From the NCBI GenBank assembly GCA_039802205.1, contig JBDRWD010000009.1:1-64000 (forward strand): a DNA stretch of 64,000 nucleotides, written 5' to 3'. Source of the DNA: a candidate division WOR-3 bacterium. Lineage in GTDB: Bacteria > Hydrothermota > Tepidihabitantia > SM23-42 > JAOAFX01. The notes under the pieces are model-generated. The model saw only the letters and a list, made by a program, of their open reading frames with translations. It was not told the origin of the DNA and did not search any database. Shown in pieces: positions 7,726 to 17,998 of this stretch. The translations under genes and the position numbers were made by a program. Position 1 is the stretch's first letter; each line of letters opens with the position of its first letter.

Positions 7726-9402
7726 ATGAACAATTCAAAACCCAAAGATTTTATTCGGGAAATCATTGATGAACATAATCGCACCGGCAGGTTCGGGGGA
7801 AAGGTTCATACGCGGTTTCCACCTGAACCCAACGGTTATCTACATATTGGACACGCAAAGGCGATCTGCATTGATTTTGGCATTGCTGAAGAATACGGCG
7901 GGCTCTGTAATCTGCGATTTGATGACACCAATCCCACCAAGGAAGAAACTGAATATGTGGAAGCAATTAAAGAGGATATCCGCTGGCTCGGTTTTGACTG
8001 GGGAGACCGGGAATACTATGCCTCTGATTACTTTGAAAAACTTTACGAGTTTGCTATCATCCTGATCAAAAAAGGGAAAGCCTATGTTTGTGATTGTACT
8101 CCTGAGGAAGTGCGGCGAATGCGCGGAACATTAACTGAACCTGGTGTGGAATGTCCACATCGCAATCGTTCGGTTGAAGAAAACCTTGAACTATTTAGAA
8201 GGATGAGAGCAGGTGAATTTCCGGATGGCTCCAGAACTTTGCGGGCAAAGATTGATATGAAACATGGTAATTTGAATATGCGCGATCCGATTATGTATCG
8301 TATCTTACATGTTCCACACCATCGTACTGGCGACAAATGGTGTATTTATCCCACCTATGATTGGGCACATGGTCAATCGGATTCTATTGAAGGGATTACC
8401 CATTCCATCTGCACGCTGGAGTTTGAAGACCATCGTCCATTATATGATTGGTTTCTGGATGAACTGGGTATTCATCATCCTCAACAGATTGAATTCGCTC
8501 GTCTCAATCTGACATATACTGTGCTGAGCAAACGGAAATTATTACAACTTGTTGAGGGCGGCTATGTGAGTGGCTGGGATGACCCGCGGATGCCAACAAT
8601 TTCGGGCCTGAGGAGGAGAGGTTATACTCCGCAGGCGATAAGAAATTTCTGCGACATAATCGGTGTATCAAAGAATAACACGGTTGTGGACATTGCCTTG
8701 CTTGAACACTGTCTGCGCGATGATTTAAATAAACGGGCGCCCAGAAGGATGGCGGTTTTGAAACCTTTAAAGGTAATCATTGATAATTATCCGGATGGGC
8801 GTGTTGAAGAACTTGAGGCGATAAACAATCCAGAAGATTTAAGCATGGGAACCCGGAAGGTGCCGTTCTCAAAAGTAATCTATATTGAACAAGATGATTT
8901 TCGTGAAGACCCACCCAAAGAATTTTATCGATTGGCACCGGGTAGAGAAGTCCGACTGCGATATGCCTATTTCATTAAATGTGTTGATGTGGTAAAAGAT
9001 AAAGAGGGTAATATCCTGGAAATCCACTGCACCTATGACCCGGCGACCCGGGGGGGTGATTCTCCAGACGGGCGTAAAGTAAAGTCCACATTACACTGGG
9101 TTTCGGCTGACCATTGTATTGAAGCCGAAGTGCGACTATACGACCGGCTATTTAAAACTGCAGACCCGGATGAAGGCGGTGATTTCCTGAAAAATTTAAA
9201 TCCAGATTCGCTCAAGATTCTCACCGGTTGTAAACTGGAGCCGGCCCTCCGCGATGTCAAACCCGGGGATCTCTTCCAATTTGAGCGACTTGGTTATTTT
9301 TGTGTTGACAAAGATTCAAAGCCGGATAAACTAATTTTTAATCGCGCAGTGACAATCAAGGATACCTGGGCAAAAATTGAGGCACGTTTAAAGCAAAAAT
9401 GA
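7726..9402 (+). CDS. glnS: Glutaminyl-tRNA synthetase
   Basis: This 558-residue class I synthetase attaches glutamine to tRNA-Gln. The N-terminus has [18 protein letters not shown] (HIGH at residues 40-43) and the Rossmann domain contains LSKRKL, the KMSKS counterpart. The C-terminal anticodon-binding beta-barrels are complete through [18 protein letters not shown]-like residues. NLRFDDTNP with E-T-E-Y and the overall length favour GlnRS over GluRS. The 275-nt gap before it holds only a weak hairpin (TAGCATCT…AGATGCTA). Confidence 0.95.
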   Translation: MNNSKPKDFIREIIDEHNRTGRFGGKVHTRFPPEPNGYLHIGHAKAICIDFGIAEEYGGLCNLRFDDTNPTKEETEYVEAIKEDIRWLGFDWGDREYYASDYFEKLYEFAIILIKKGKAYVCDCTPEEVRRMRGTLTEPGVECPHRNRSVEENLELFRRMRAGEFPDGSRTLRAKIDMKHGNLNMRDPIMYRILHVPHHRTGDKWCIYPTYDWAHGQSDSIEGITHSICTLEFEDHRPLYDWFLDELGIHHPQQIEFARLNLTYTVLSKRKLLQLVEGGYVSGWDDPRMPTISGLRRRGYTPQAIRNFCDIIGVSKNNTVVDIALLEHCLRDDLNKRAPRRMAVLKPLKVIIDNYPDGRVEELEAINNPEDLSMGTRKVPFSKVIYIEQDDFREDPPKEFYRLAPGREVRLRYAYFIKCVDVVKDKEGNILEIHCTYDPATRGGDSPDGRKVKSTLHWVSADHCIEAEVRLYDRLFKTADPDEGGDFLKNLNPDSLKILTGCKLEPALRDVKPGDLFQFERLGYFCVDKDSKPDKLIFNRAVTIKDTWAKIEARLKQK

Positions 9403-9420
9403 AAAAGGAGGAATGACTTT

Positions 9421-9906
9421 ATGTCGATAAGAATTTTCGTAACCGGTGGCACATTTGATAAAGAGTATAATGAATTAACCGGTGAATTGTATTTTAAGGA
9501 TACCCACATTCCTCAGATGTTGCGATTAGGAAGGTGTCGGGTTCCGGTAGAAATCAGAACCCTGATGATGATCGATAGCCGGAATATGACCGATGAAGAC
9601 CGGGAATTGATTGCCCGAAATTGCATCAAAACTCCTGAAGCGCGCATTGTCATTACCCATGGCACTGATACAATGGTTGAAACCGCTAAATACTTAGCGG
9701 AGCGGGTGAAAAACAAAACGATTGTTTTAACTGGCGCCATGGTTCCATATACCTTTGGCAGTTCTGATGGGATGTTTAATCTTGGTTGCGCATTGGCATT
9801 TGTTCAGGTTCTGCCGCCTGGAGTTTACATCGCGATGAATGGACGGTATTTCACCCACGATAATGTCCGGAAGAATAAAAAGACCGGCGAGTTTGAGGAA
9901 CTTTAA
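9421..9906 (+). CDS. Single-domain asparaginase-like protein
   Basis: This 161-residue protein corresponds only to the N-terminal domain of L-asparaginase. TGGTFDK carries the nucleophile Thr and HGTDT carries the second Thr-Asp pair; SDGMFNL and MNGRYF follow. Full asparaginases have about 330 residues and complete their site with the second domain. This short form is therefore a stand-alone asparaginase-domain protein of unproven activity, and no second-domain remnant follows. It sits 18 nt after glnS and 8 nt before meaB, so it is probably co-transcribed with them. Confidence 0.8.
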   Translation: MSIRIFVTGGTFDKEYNELTGELYFKDTHIPQMLRLGRCRVPVEIRTLMMIDSRNMTDEDRELIARNCIKTPEARIVITHGTDTMVETAKYLAERVKNKTIVLTGAMVPYTFGSSDGMFNLGCALAFVQVLPPGVYIAMNGRYFTHDNVRKNKKTGEFEEL

Positions 9907-9914
9907 CAACCTGC

Positions 9915-10847
9915 ATGGATTTAATCAAAAGTCTTTTAAAAGGGGATAAACTGAGTATAGCCCGGATTATCACCCGGGTTGAAAATGACACCGGTTATGA
10001 GATTCTGGATAAGATTTATCCTTTTACCGGCCGGGCATTTCATATTGGAATTACTGGGCCACCGGGTGCGGGTAAATCTACTCTGGTTAATGCAATCGCC
10101 AAGAAGTTTCTCGCTAAAAATTTTAAAATAGGAATTATTGCGGTTGATCCCACTTCGCCTTTTTCCGGTGGTGCACTTCTGGGCGACCGGATAAGAATGA
10201 GCGATTTGGCACTTCATAAAAATGTTTTCATTCGGAGTATGGCGACCCGGGGTAGCCTTGGTGGTCTCTCCAGGAAAACCAAAGATGTGGCGTTAGTTCT
10301 TGATGCCGCAGGTATGGATTACATTTTAATTGAGACAGTTGGTGTAGGTCAGGTGGAACTCGATATTGCCCAGGTATGTGATACAAAAATCGTAGTCCTT
10401 GTTCCAGAGTCAGGCGATTCCATCCAGGCGATGAAGGCTGGTCTTTTAGAGATCGCAGATATTGTTGTCGTAAATAAAGGTGATAGGGAAGGGAGTGATG
10501 CTCTTTTGACTGAGTTGAAATTTGCCTTTGATTTAAGACCAAAATCAACTTGGGGTGTTCCGATTTTAAAAACCGTTGCCACTGAAGAGTCGGGCATTGA
10601 AGAACTGGTAGGAAAGATAAAATCCCATGAGGATTATCTTAAAAGTAGTGGGGAATGGCAAAAAATCAAAAAACAGAGGATTCTTAACCAAATTCATGAG
10701 TATATTGAGTTGGAGATAAAAAGACATCTCCATGAATCGGTCATTGATGATACACAACTAAACCGCTACGTTGAAAAAATTATGGAGCGGAAAGAGAGTC
10801 CCTTTAAAGTGGCTCAAAAAATTCTGAGCCAGATGTTAAAGGGATAA
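9915..10847 (+). CDS. meaB: MeaB-type GTPase chaperone of B12-dependent mutase
   Basis: This 310-residue G3E-family GTPase loads and protects the adenosylcobalamin cofactor of acyl-CoA mutases. The Walker A motif GPPGAGKS is at residues 48-55, with DPTSPFSGGALLGDRIRM, ETVGVGQ and VVNKGD (base specificity) following. It starts 8 nt after the asparaginase-like gene and ends 12 nt before the mutase large subunit, which strongly supports a role with that mutase. Confidence 0.95.
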   Translation: MDLIKSLLKGDKLSIARIITRVENDTGYEILDKIYPFTGRAFHIGITGPPGAGKSTLVNAIAKKFLAKNFKIGIIAVDPTSPFSGGALLGDRIRMSDLALHKNVFIRSMATRGSLGGLSRKTKDVALVLDAAGMDYILIETVGVGQVELDIAQVCDTKIVVLVPESGDSIQAMKAGLLEIADIVVVNKGDREGSDALLTELKFAFDLRPKSTWGVPILKTVATEESGIEELVGKIKSHEDYLKSSGEWQKIKKQRILNQIHEYIELEIKRHLHESVIDDTQLNRYVEKIMERKESPFKVAQKILSQMLKG

Positions 10848-10859
10848 AAGGAGGTGCCG

Positions 10860-12500
10860 ATGGCGGAATCAAGAAAGAAACAATGGGAAGAAAAATATAA
10901 GAGTTGCCCGGAGCGGGATGCAAAATTTACCACCATTTCGGGTATTCCGTTAAAACCGCTTTATACACCTGAGGACCTCCCGGATTTTGATTATGAACGG
11001 GATCTTGGCTACCCAGGTGAATTTCCTTTTACTCGAGGTGTCCAGACCACAATGTATCGGGGGAGGTTATGGACAATGCGCCAATTTTCCGGAATGGGAA
11101 CACCAAAGGATACGAATAAACGATACAAATATCTTTTGAAACACGGTCAGACCGGACTTTCAGTTGCCTTTGATTTTCCAACACTTTATGGCCGTGATTC
11201 TGATGATCCGTTTTCTCATGGCGAGGTGGGAAGATGTGGTGTCGCAGTGGATACCTTGAGGGATATGGAGATAATTTTTGATGGTATCCCGCTTGATAAA
11301 ATCTCCACTTCCATGACGATTAATCCTCCCGCAGCGATGCTTCTTGCGATGTATATAGTGGTCGGTGAGAAACAAGGGGTACCCGCCCATCTCCTCACCG
11401 GCACTATCCAGAACGATATGCTAAAGGAATATCAGGCACAGAAGACTTGGATTTACCCTCCCGAACCTTCCATGCGGATTATCACTGATATTCTCGCTTT
11501 TTGTTCCGACCATGTACCCAAGTGGAATACGATTTCCATCTCTGGGTATCACATCCGTGAGGCAGGCGCTACCGCAGTCCAAGAACTTGCCTTTACGCTT
11601 GCTAATGGTTTTACCTATGTGGAATACGGAATAAAAGCGGGATTGCCCGTTGATAAGTTTGCACCCCGGTTATCTTTTTTCTTTAATTCCCATCTTGATT
11701 TCTTTGAAGAAATTGCCAAATTCCGGGCAGCAAGACGTATCTGGGCAAAGGTTATGCGGGAAAAATATAAAGCTCAGGACCCCCGTTCCTGGTTGATGCG
11801 TTTCCACACTCAGACTGCGGGTTGTACTTTAACCGCCCAACAACCAGAGAACAACATCGTGCGCACGGCCTTTGAAGCCTTAGCCGCAGTGCTGGGAGGC
11901 ACCCAATCATTGCATACCAATTCGATGGATGAAACCTATGCTCTGCCGACAGAGAAAGCAGTTAAGATTGCCTTGCGTACTCAACAATTGATTGCCTATG
12001 AAACAGGGGTTGCTAATGTCATTGATCCATTGGGTGGGTCTTACTATGTTGAGTATTTAACAAACGAAATGGAAAGACGGGCTTATGAATATTTTGATAA
12101 AATCAATGCTCTCGGTGGTGTTTTACCCGCAATTGAAAAAGGATTCTTCCAGAAAGAAATTGCCAAAAGTGCCTACGAATACCAAAAGGCAATTGAAAAA
12201 AGAGAGAAATACCATGTGGGGATAAATATATTTCAAGAGGAAGAAAAACCGGATATTGAAATCTTAAAAATACCCCCCGAAGTGGAGGAGGAGCAGATTA
12301 AAAATTTAAAACAGGTGAAAAAGGAACGTAATACGGCTAAGGTAAAGGAGAAACTCCATGATTTGCGCAAAGCCGCGGAAAACGGCGAAAATTTAATGCC
12401 CCGAATACTGGAATGCGTCCGCGCCTATGCCACCTTGGGCGAGATGTGTAATACCTTAAAAGAAGTATTTGGGGTTTATCGTGAACCGATTATCTTTTAA
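10860..12500 (+). CDS. icmA: B12-dependent acyl-CoA mutase large subunit, isobutyryl-CoA mutase signature
   Basis: The ATG at 10860 is preceded by AAGGAGG; an in-frame GTG at 10854 overlaps that SD and is unlikely. The 546-residue product is the catalytic TIM-barrel half of a methylmalonyl-CoA-mutase-family enzyme without its own B12 domain. By my alignment, the residue equal to Tyr89 of P. shermanii MCM is Phe76 (TMRQFSG) and Arg207 is Gln194 (YQAQKTW). Phe/Gln is the pair known for isobutyryl-CoA mutase; the catalytic His (His231 in [12 protein letters not shown]) is kept. The likely reaction is isobutyryl-CoA to n-butyryl-CoA. The specificity call is inferred from two residues; a general methylmalonyl-CoA mutase label is the fallback. 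Confidence 0.85.
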   Translation: MAESRKKQWEEKYKSCPERDAKFTTISGIPLKPLYTPEDLPDFDYERDLGYPGEFPFTRGVQTTMYRGRLWTMRQFSGMGTPKDTNKRYKYLLKHGQTGLSVAFDFPTLYGRDSDDPFSHGEVGRCGVAVDTLRDMEIIFDGIPLDKISTSMTINPPAAMLLAMYIVVGEKQGVPAHLLTGTIQNDMLKEYQAQKTWIYPPEPSMRIITDILAFCSDHVPKWNTISISGYHIREAGATAVQELAFTLANGFTYVEYGIKAGLPVDKFAPRLSFFFNSHLDFFEEIAKFRAARRIWAKVMREKYKAQDPRSWLMRFHTQTAGCTLTAQQPENNIVRTAFEALAAVLGGTQSLHTNSMDETYALPTEKAVKIALRTQQLIAYETGVANVIDPLGGSYYVEYLTNEMERRAYEYFDKINALGGVLPAIEKGFFQKEIAKSAYEYQKAIEKREKYHVGINIFQEEEKPDIEILKIPPEVEEEQIKNLKQVKKERNTAKVKEKLHDLRKAAENGENLMPRILECVRAYATLGEMCNTLKEVFGVYREPIIF

Positions 12501-12563
12501 CTGGTCTACTCCAGATATGGCTTGGATATCATAAAAAATGACTGTGGAATCATAGGAGGTCTT

Positions 12564-13004
12564 ATGACCAAAAAAATTCGCGTTCTGATCGGGAAACCCG
12601 GGCTTGATGGGCATGACCGGGGTGCGAAAGTAGTGGCAGCGGCCTTAAGAGATGCCGGCATGGAAGTGATTTATACCGGTCTGCATCAGACCTGTGAGGC
12701 AATCGTGGAAGCCGCAATCCAAGAAGATGTGGATTTGATTGGCTTGTCAATACTTTCTGGTGCTCATATGACAATATTCCCCAAAGTGCTGAAGTTGCTA
12801 AAGGAAAGAAAAGCAAATATTCCGGTAATCGGAGGCGGTATAATTCCGCAAGATGATGTTAAAAAACTGGAAAAAATGGGGGTTAAGAAGATATTTGGTC
12901 CGGGTACGCCCACCTCCGAAATTGTGGAGTGGATAAATAATAACATTGGTAAAACGGTTGAAAAATCTTCAAAGGGGCGGAAAGCAAAAAAGGTCCGCTC
13001 TTAA
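12564..13004 (+). CDS. B12-binding small subunit of acyl-CoA mutase
   Basis: I chose the ATG at 12564, 6 nt after AGGAGGT, over an upstream in-frame start at 12522. The 146-residue protein is a stand-alone cobalamin-binding domain. [15 protein letters not shown] carries the D15-x-H17-x-x-G20 motif whose His ligates cobalt, followed by the SILSGAH and GGGIIP nucleotide-loop segments. It completes the mutase encoded 64 nt upstream. Because the second mutase large subunit at 22182 has no B12 domain nearby, this subunit may serve both enzymes. Confidence 0.93.
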   Translation: MTKKIRVLIGKPGLDGHDRGAKVVAAALRDAGMEVIYTGLHQTCEAIVEAAIQEDVDLIGLSILSGAHMTIFPKVLKLLKERKANIPVIGGGIIPQDDVKKLEKMGVKKIFGPGTPTSEIVEWINNNIGKTVEKSSKGRKAKKVRS

Positions 13005-13072
13005 CTAATAACTTTAACCTCTACTGAATGTTCTTTCTCTCTTAATAATTTATAAAATCACAGGAGGTGACG

Positions 13073-13294
13073 ATGAAAAAAGGGCAGGTGCGTCAAACGG
13101 AATTACATCAAAGAGAAAAGAGACGCGAAAAGACAAATCGTTTGCGCATTAAATATTTGAATGCGCAAACCGAAGAAGAACGTAAAGCGATACTGGAAAA
13201 ACTAATGAGGGTTAATCCTTATATCACCCTTGAACAATTTCTGAAACCAATCGAAAAGAAATTAAACAAAACAGAAAAGAAGGAGCAAAATTGA
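13073..13294 (+). CDS. Small basic protein in the mutase/carboxylase operon
   Basis: The ATG at 13073 follows CAGGAGG; an in-frame GTG at 13067 lies inside that SD. The 73-residue product is highly charged and rich in Lys, Arg, Glu and Gln, probably helical, with the pattern HQREKRREKTNRLRIKYL then QTEEERKAILEKL. I do not recognise the family. Its stop overlaps the start of the MBL gene by 4 nt, so it is translationally coupled to it. A nucleic-acid-binding or assembly role is possible but unsupported. Confidence 0.7.
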   Translation: MKKGQVRQTELHQREKRREKTNRLRIKYLNAQTEEERKAILEKLMRVNPYITLEQFLKPIEKKLNKTEKKEQN

Positions 13295-14136
13295 AATTCG
13301 GGTCCTTTGAACTCATTCTGATATCCGATGGTTCGTTTCTTCTTGATGGTGGAACGATGTTTGGTGTGGTTCCCAAGGTCCTGTGGCAAAAAATCTGGCA
13401 ACCCGATGATTTGAATCGTATTGAAATACCCCTCAACTGTCTTTTAATAAAGACGCCCCAGGCAAATATTTTGGTGGATACCGGTATTGGCAATAAACTT
13501 GATAATAAATTCCGGGAAATTTATTGTGTAAAGCAGGTGACCGATTTAGCACATGAGTTGGCAAAACACGGAGTAAAATTCGAAGATGTGGATTTTGTGG
13601 TTAACACCCATCTTCATTTTGATCATTGCGGTTGGAATACAATCTTGTCTGCTTCTGATACGGTGATTCCAGCATTTCCAAATGCTCGGTATGTAATCCA
13701 GAAGCAGGAATGGTATGATGCAAATCATCCCAATGAGCGAACCCGGGCGAGTTATATTAAAGAAAATTATCTTCCCCTTGAGGGAGCCGGACTATTGAAG
13801 TTAGTTGACGGCGATTCCGAAATCATCCCTGGTGTGAGGGTGCTTAATACCATTGGACATACCAAAGGGCATCAATCGGTGCTTATTGAATCCGGGGGTA
13901 AAAAGGCGATATATTGGGGCGATTTTATGCCGACATCAGCCCACTTGAGGATTCCCTATCATACCAGTTTTGATCTTTATCCAATGGAACTTGTGGAATT
14001 GAAGAAAAAATATCTCCGTAGGGCAATTGATGAAAACTGGTTGATGATTTTTGAGCATGATCCCAATGTTGGGTTTGGGTATTTGGTAGAGGAAGGAGGA
14101 AAACCCGTTCTCAAACCGGTGGTTCCAGAAGAGTGA
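13291..14136 (+). CDS. Metallo-beta-lactamase-fold hydrolase
   Basis: This 281-residue MBL-fold protein starts with TTG (13291), overlapping the previous stop by 4 nt. The zinc motif THLHFDHCGW gives His107, His109, Asp111 and His112; NTIGHTKGHQS and YWGDFMPT supply later ligands, and FEHDP lies near the end. The family includes lactonases and thioesterase-like hydrolases. Its place inside an acyl-CoA mutase/carboxylase operon suggests hydrolysis of a CoA thioester or related metabolite. The substrate is not determined. Confidence 0.85.
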   Translation: MKFGSFELILISDGSFLLDGGTMFGVVPKVLWQKIWQPDDLNRIEIPLNCLLIKTPQANILVDTGIGNKLDNKFREIYCVKQVTDLAHELAKHGVKFEDVDFVVNTHLHFDHCGWNTILSASDTVIPAFPNARYVIQKQEWYDANHPNERTRASYIKENYLPLEGAGLLKLVDGDSEIIPGVRVLNTIGHTKGHQSVLIESGGKKAIYWGDFMPTSAHLRIPYHTSFDLYPMELVELKKKYLRRAIDENWLMIFEHDPNVGFGYLVEEGGKPVLKPVVPEE

Positions 14137-14173
14137 TTGGGGGTTTTTGCACAATAAATAATGGAGGAAGGCG

Positions 14174-15721
14174 ATGAGGATCAAGGATAAACTTAAGCAC
14201 CTTGAAGAACTTGAAAAACAGGCACTCCTTGGAGGTGGGGAGGCAAGGATCAAAGCCCAGCACGATAAAGGAAAATTAACGGCGCGGGAGCGCATCAATT
14301 TACTTCTTGATAAAGGAACCTTCCGCGAGACCGATATGTTTGTTACACATCGCTGCACGGATTTTGATATGGATAAACAGAAAATTCTTGGTGACGGCGT
14401 AGTCACGGGTTACGGCAAGATAAATGGCAGGAATGTCTGCGTTTTTGCTGAAGATTTTACAGTCTTTGGCGGGTCGCTTTCAAAAGCTTATGCAGAAAAA
14501 ATTTGCAAACTGCAGGATTTATCAATGAAGATGGGCTGTCCGATTATTGGACTTAAAGATTCGGGTGGGGCACGGATTCAGGAAGGGGTAGATAGTCTTG
14601 CTGGTTATACCGATGTTTTCCTGCGAAATGTCCTTGCCTCCGGCGTTGTGCCTCAGATTTCGGCAATAATGGGGCCCTGTGCTGGTGGTGCAGTTTACTC
14701 CCCGGCAATGACGGATTTTGTGATAATGGTAAAAGGTTCTTATATGTTTTTAACTGGTCCAGATGTTGTAAAGGCAGCAACCCATGAGGATGTCACATTT
14801 GAACAGCTCGGTGGTGCAATGGTGCATAATGAGAAATCTGGCGTTGCCCATTTTGCAGTGGATACCGAGATAGAATGCATCGAATTGATAAAGAAATTGC
14901 TCTCTTATATTCCCCAAAATAATTTAGAAGATCCACCCGCAATTGAATGCACCGATGATATTAATAGAATGGATAAAGAACTTGATGAGATAATTCCCGA
15001 TAGTCCAATCAAACCCTATGACATGTATGAAGTAATAAAAAAGGTTGTTGATAATGGCGAATTTCTGGAAGTCCATCAACATTATGCAAAAAATTTAATT
15101 GTCGGGTTTGCTCGTCTGAATGGTAAATCGATTGGCGTGGTGGCAAATCAGCCGGCAGTCCTCGCAGGAGTATTGGATTGTGATTCCGCGATGAAAGGAG
15201 CAAGGTTTGTACGGTTCTGTGATTGTTTCAATATTCCAATTCTCACTTTTGTTGATGTTCCGGGATTTTTGCCTGGTACCGCTCAGGAATGGGGTGGTGT
15301 GATCAAACATGGCGCAAAATTACTTTATGCATTTTGTGAAGCAACTGTTCCTCGGGTGACGGTGATTACCAGAAAGGCTTATGGCGGTGCATATTGTGTT
15401 ATGAGTTCAAAGCATACCCGTGCGGATATAAACTTTGCCTGGCCCAGTGCTGAGATTGCGGTGATGGGACCCGATGGAGCGGTGAAGATTTTGTATAAAA
15501 AAGAATTAAAAGAAGCAAAAGATCCTAAGGCATTGGAGAAAAAACTGATTGATGAATATACTGATAAATTTGCCAATCCATTTGTTACTGCATCAAAGGG
15601 TTATATTGATGCGATCATTCGACCTTCAGAAACCAGACCTCGGGTGATTGAGGCGTTTGAAATGATCGAAAACAAGCGTGATACAAATCCACCAAGGAAG
15701 CATGGAAATATACCGTTGTAA
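14174..15721 (+). CDS. pccB: Acyl-CoA (propionyl-CoA) carboxylase, carboxyltransferase subunit
   Basis: This 515-residue carboxyltransferase has paired crotonase-like halves. It transfers CO2 from carboxybiotin to an acyl-CoA. Diagnostic stretches are [21 protein letters not shown], the oxyanion-hole region [21 protein letters not shown], then [17 protein letters not shown] and [11 protein letters not shown] in the C half. Homologues act in propionyl-CoA carboxylase or as methylmalonyl-CoA decarboxylase alpha. No membrane decarboxylase subunits are nearby and a biotin carboxylase follows, so carboxylase is preferred. The start follows GGAGG at 14163. Confidence 0.9.
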   Translation: MRIKDKLKHLEELEKQALLGGGEARIKAQHDKGKLTARERINLLLDKGTFRETDMFVTHRCTDFDMDKQKILGDGVVTGYGKINGRNVCVFAEDFTVFGGSLSKAYAEKICKLQDLSMKMGCPIIGLKDSGGARIQEGVDSLAGYTDVFLRNVLASGVVPQISAIMGPCAGGAVYSPAMTDFVIMVKGSYMFLTGPDVVKAATHEDVTFEQLGGAMVHNEKSGVAHFAVDTEIECIELIKKLLSYIPQNNLEDPPAIECTDDINRMDKELDEIIPDSPIKPYDMYEVIKKVVDNGEFLEVHQHYAKNLIVGFARLNGKSIGVVANQPAVLAGVLDCDSAMKGARFVRFCDCFNIPILTFVDVPGFLPGTAQEWGGVIKHGAKLLYAFCEATVPRVTVITRKAYGGAYCVMSSKHTRADINFAWPSAEIAVMGPDGAVKILYKKELKEAKDPKALEKKLIDEYTDKFANPFVTASKGYIDAIIRPSETRPRVIEAFEMIENKRDTNPPRKHGNIPL

Positions 15722-15836
15722 ATTTGCAAGAAACATAGGATCTCTGCGCCTGCAGTATCGTTTCATTTTCAGTATTACTGCGTTCGCTGAATTATGATGT
15801 TTAAACTTTTACAATACGATACTAATTTAAACAATT

Positions 15837-17336
15837 ATGTTTAAAAAAATTTTAGTTGCCAATCGGGGTGAGATTGCGGTACGGGTTTTAAGGGCCTGCA
15901 GGGAGATGGGTATAAAGTCAGTCACGGTCTATTCGGATGCTGACCGCACCGCTCTACATACCCGTTATGCTGACGAGGTCTATTATATCGGACCTTCGCC
16001 GTCAACCGAGAGTTATCTGCGGATAGAAAAGATAATTGATGTTGCAAAAAAGAGCGGTGCTGAAGCAATCCATCCAGGTTACGGGTTTCTTGCTGAAAAC
16101 ACGGAATTTGCCAAAGCCTGTGAGGATGCCGGGATTATTTTTATTGGACCGAATTCAAGGGCGATTGAACTTCTCGGCGATAAGATTGCCTCAAAGGTCA
16201 CAATGGTAAAAGCAGGTGTGCCGGTGATACCAGGAAGTGAAGGAGCAGTGAAAGATGAGGTTGAGGCTTTGCAGGTGATAGAGAAAATAGGTTTACCGGT
16301 TCTTATTAAAGCCGCTGGGGGCGGAGGTGGAAAAGGGATGCGGGTTGTGAAGGACAAAAAAGATCTTGCAACTGCAATTAAACAGGCAACCGGTGAGGCA
16401 CAATCAGCATTTGGCAATCCCACGATTTTTATTGAAAAATTTTTGGAACAGCCAAGGCATATAGAATTTCAGATTCTCGCGGATAATTATGGAAATGTTG
16501 TCCATTTATGCGAAAGGGAGTGCTCAATCCAGAGAAGGCATCAGAAACTAATTGAAGAATCGCCTTCGGCAATTATGACTCCGGAGCTCCGTGAAAAGAT
16601 GGGTGAAGCAGCAAAGAAGGCAGTAAAGGCATCAGGATACAATAACGCGGGAACTGTGGAATTTATGGTTGACAAAGACAGGAATTTTTATTTCCTTGAG
16701 ATGAATACCCGTTTGCAGGTTGAACATCCGGTTACCGAACTCGTGACTGGGATTGATATCGTGAAAGAACAATTCAAGATTGCAGCAGGGGAAAAATTAT
16801 CTTTGAGACAGGAAGATATAAAGTTGAATGGTGCAGCGATTGAGTGTCGTATAACCGCTGAAGACCCGGAGAATAATTTTGCGCCATCAACGGGAAAGAT
16901 TACGGAATTGATTGAACCAGGTGGCATTGGTGTTCGGCTTGATAGTGGTATATACAAAGGATTTGAGGTCCCAATTTACTACGACCCATTGATTGCGAAA
17001 CTTCTGGTCTGGGCACCGACACGCAGAGAAGCAATAGAAAGGATGAAAAGGGCATTGAAAGAATATACAATCAGGGGGATAAAGACTTCTATTCCATTCC
17101 ATTTGTTGGTGATGGAAAATCCGCAGTTTATTGCTGGTGAATATGATACGACTTTTATTGACCGGATTTTAGGTAAAATAGAGTATAGAAAAGAAAATTA
17201 TGAGATAGCAGCAATTACCGCGCTGATTATCAAAACCCTGCAGGAGCAAAAGACAACGGTTGCTAAAAAGACAACCATGCAAAAAGTCAGTCCCTGGAAA
17301 CTTGCCGCTCGCCAATCCATGCTCCGAAAGATGTAG
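15837..17336 (+). CDS. pccA: Acyl-CoA carboxylase, biotin carboxylase subunit
   Basis: This 499-residue ATP-grasp enzyme carboxylates biotin on the carrier protein. It begins MFKKILVANRGEIAVRV; the glycine-rich ATP loop AAGGGGGKGMR, HIEFQILAD, ERECSIQRRHQK and the catalytic EMNTRLQVEHPVTE are intact. It ends after about 499 residues with no biotinyl domain. The carrier is probably the separate protein at 21571. A 115-nt spacer with imperfect palindromic repeats separates it from the carboxyltransferase gene. Confidence 0.95.
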   Translation: MFKKILVANRGEIAVRVLRACREMGIKSVTVYSDADRTALHTRYADEVYYIGPSPSTESYLRIEKIIDVAKKSGAEAIHPGYGFLAENTEFAKACEDAGIIFIGPNSRAIELLGDKIASKVTMVKAGVPVIPGSEGAVKDEVEALQVIEKIGLPVLIKAAGGGGGKGMRVVKDKKDLATAIKQATGEAQSAFGNPTIFIEKFLEQPRHIEFQILADNYGNVVHLCERECSIQRRHQKLIEESPSAIMTPELREKMGEAAKKAVKASGYNNAGTVEFMVDKDRNFYFLEMNTRLQVEHPVTELVTGIDIVKEQFKIAAGEKLSLRQEDIKLNGAAIECRITAEDPENNFAPSTGKITELIEPGGIGVRLDSGIYKGFEVPIYYDPLIAKLLVWAPTRREAIERMKRALKEYTIRGIKTSIPFHLLVMENPQFIAGEYDTTFIDRILGKIEYRKENYEIAAITALIIKTLQEQKTTVAKKTTMQKVSPWKLAARQSMLRKM

Positions 17337-17390
17337 CAGTACGATTCAGGGAAAATTTCTCAGTTTTTCCCCCTCGCCCTTTAATTTTAT

Positions 17391-17490
17391 GTTTAATCCG
17401 TTCTACGGTTCACGGTAAAAGTTTGACGAATTTACAATCTGTCATGCTGAATTTATTTCAGCATCTAATGTGTAGCAGTGCGATTCATCG
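17391..17490. repeat. Dispersed intergenic repeat, copy also at 35434-35520
   Basis: About 85 nt closely match 35434-35520, including CACGGTAAA, CTGTCATGCTGAATTTATTT and CAGCATCTAATGTGTA. The core is a hairpin, ATGCTGAA…TTCAGCAT. Near its end another palindrome, TGCGATTCATCGCGCA, resembles GCAATTCATCGCACA at 35555. No coding capacity is seen. Confidence 0.75.
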
Positions 17491-17540
17491 CGCATGTTTT
17501 TAAATCTTTTCTTTCTTAAAGGGAGAATTTCCCTCTCACT

Positions 17541-17655
17541 TCCCCCGTCCTTGAAAGGAGAAATTTTTCCACTAACTTCCTCGCCCTTGAAGGGAGAAAT
17601 TTTCCAACTAACTTCCTCGCCCTTGAAGGGAGAGGGAAAGGGTGAGGGTGAATAT
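17541..17655. repeat. Tandem CCCTTGAAGGG palindrome repeats
   Basis: At least three tandem copies of a unit of about 35 nt (CTTCCTCGCCCTTGAAGGG then AGAAATTTTCC) lie here and end in GAGGGAAAGGGTGAGGGTGAA. A short open frame across them encodes repeated SPLKGE and is a repeat artefact. The same element occurs near 35929, 49044, 53405 and 59355. Confidence 0.75.
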
Positions 17656-17712
17656 TTAGATTGCCCGCCGCGCTACTTGGCTGATTCGGATTTGAAATTT
17701 TATTTATAAAAT

Positions 17713-17735
17713 GTGGTGGCAGAGTTTACTCTGCC
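17713..17735. repeat. GTGGTGGC-tag palindrome
   Basis: A GTGGT tag precedes GGCAGAGTTTACTCTGCC, a 7-bp perfect stem with a TTTA loop. The sequence before it, TTTTATTTATAAAATG, is also found before the 49851 copy, so the repeated unit is longer than the palindrome. Confidence 0.7.
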
Positions 17736-17743
17736 GTTATCCA

Positions 17744-17771
17744 TTGACAAAAAAGTTGGAATAAATATAAT
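17744..17771 (+). promoter_or_regulatory. Sigma-70 promoter
   Basis: TTGACA (17744-17749), a 16-bp spacer and TATAAT (17766-17771). It should drive the small gene at 17999 and the nuclease gene at 18247. An ATG at 17780 opens a 60-codon frame of poor composition that I do not accept as a gene. Confidence 0.7.
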
Positions 17772-17998
17772 AAAATATAATGATTTTTAATGTAATTGAT
17801 GCAACATTAAGGAATTTCAATTGCCCCAAATCTAAATTTATAAGATTAACATTTCAGTTAAGAAGGACAATAAGTGAGATAGTGAGTATATTTAAAAATC
17901 ATACCAGATTAACTAAAGACAAATGGAGTGTTTTTGAAATTTCATCAAAAAGAATCTATTGATAAAATGGAATTAGCTATGATGCTAAGAGAGGAGTT

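Noticed and set aside
10854-10862. GTG start for the mutase at 10854
   Set aside because: It lies inside the AAGGAGG ribosome-binding site; the ATG at 10860 is correctly spaced.
17494-17709. 71-codon ORF encoding repeated SPLKGE
   Set aside because: The frame is produced by tandem palindromic repeats and has no SD.
17780-17962. 60-codon ORF 9 nt after a -10 box
   Set aside because: It could be leaderless, but its composition is not protein-like and it matches nothing I know. The promoter is better explained by the genes at 17999 and 18247.
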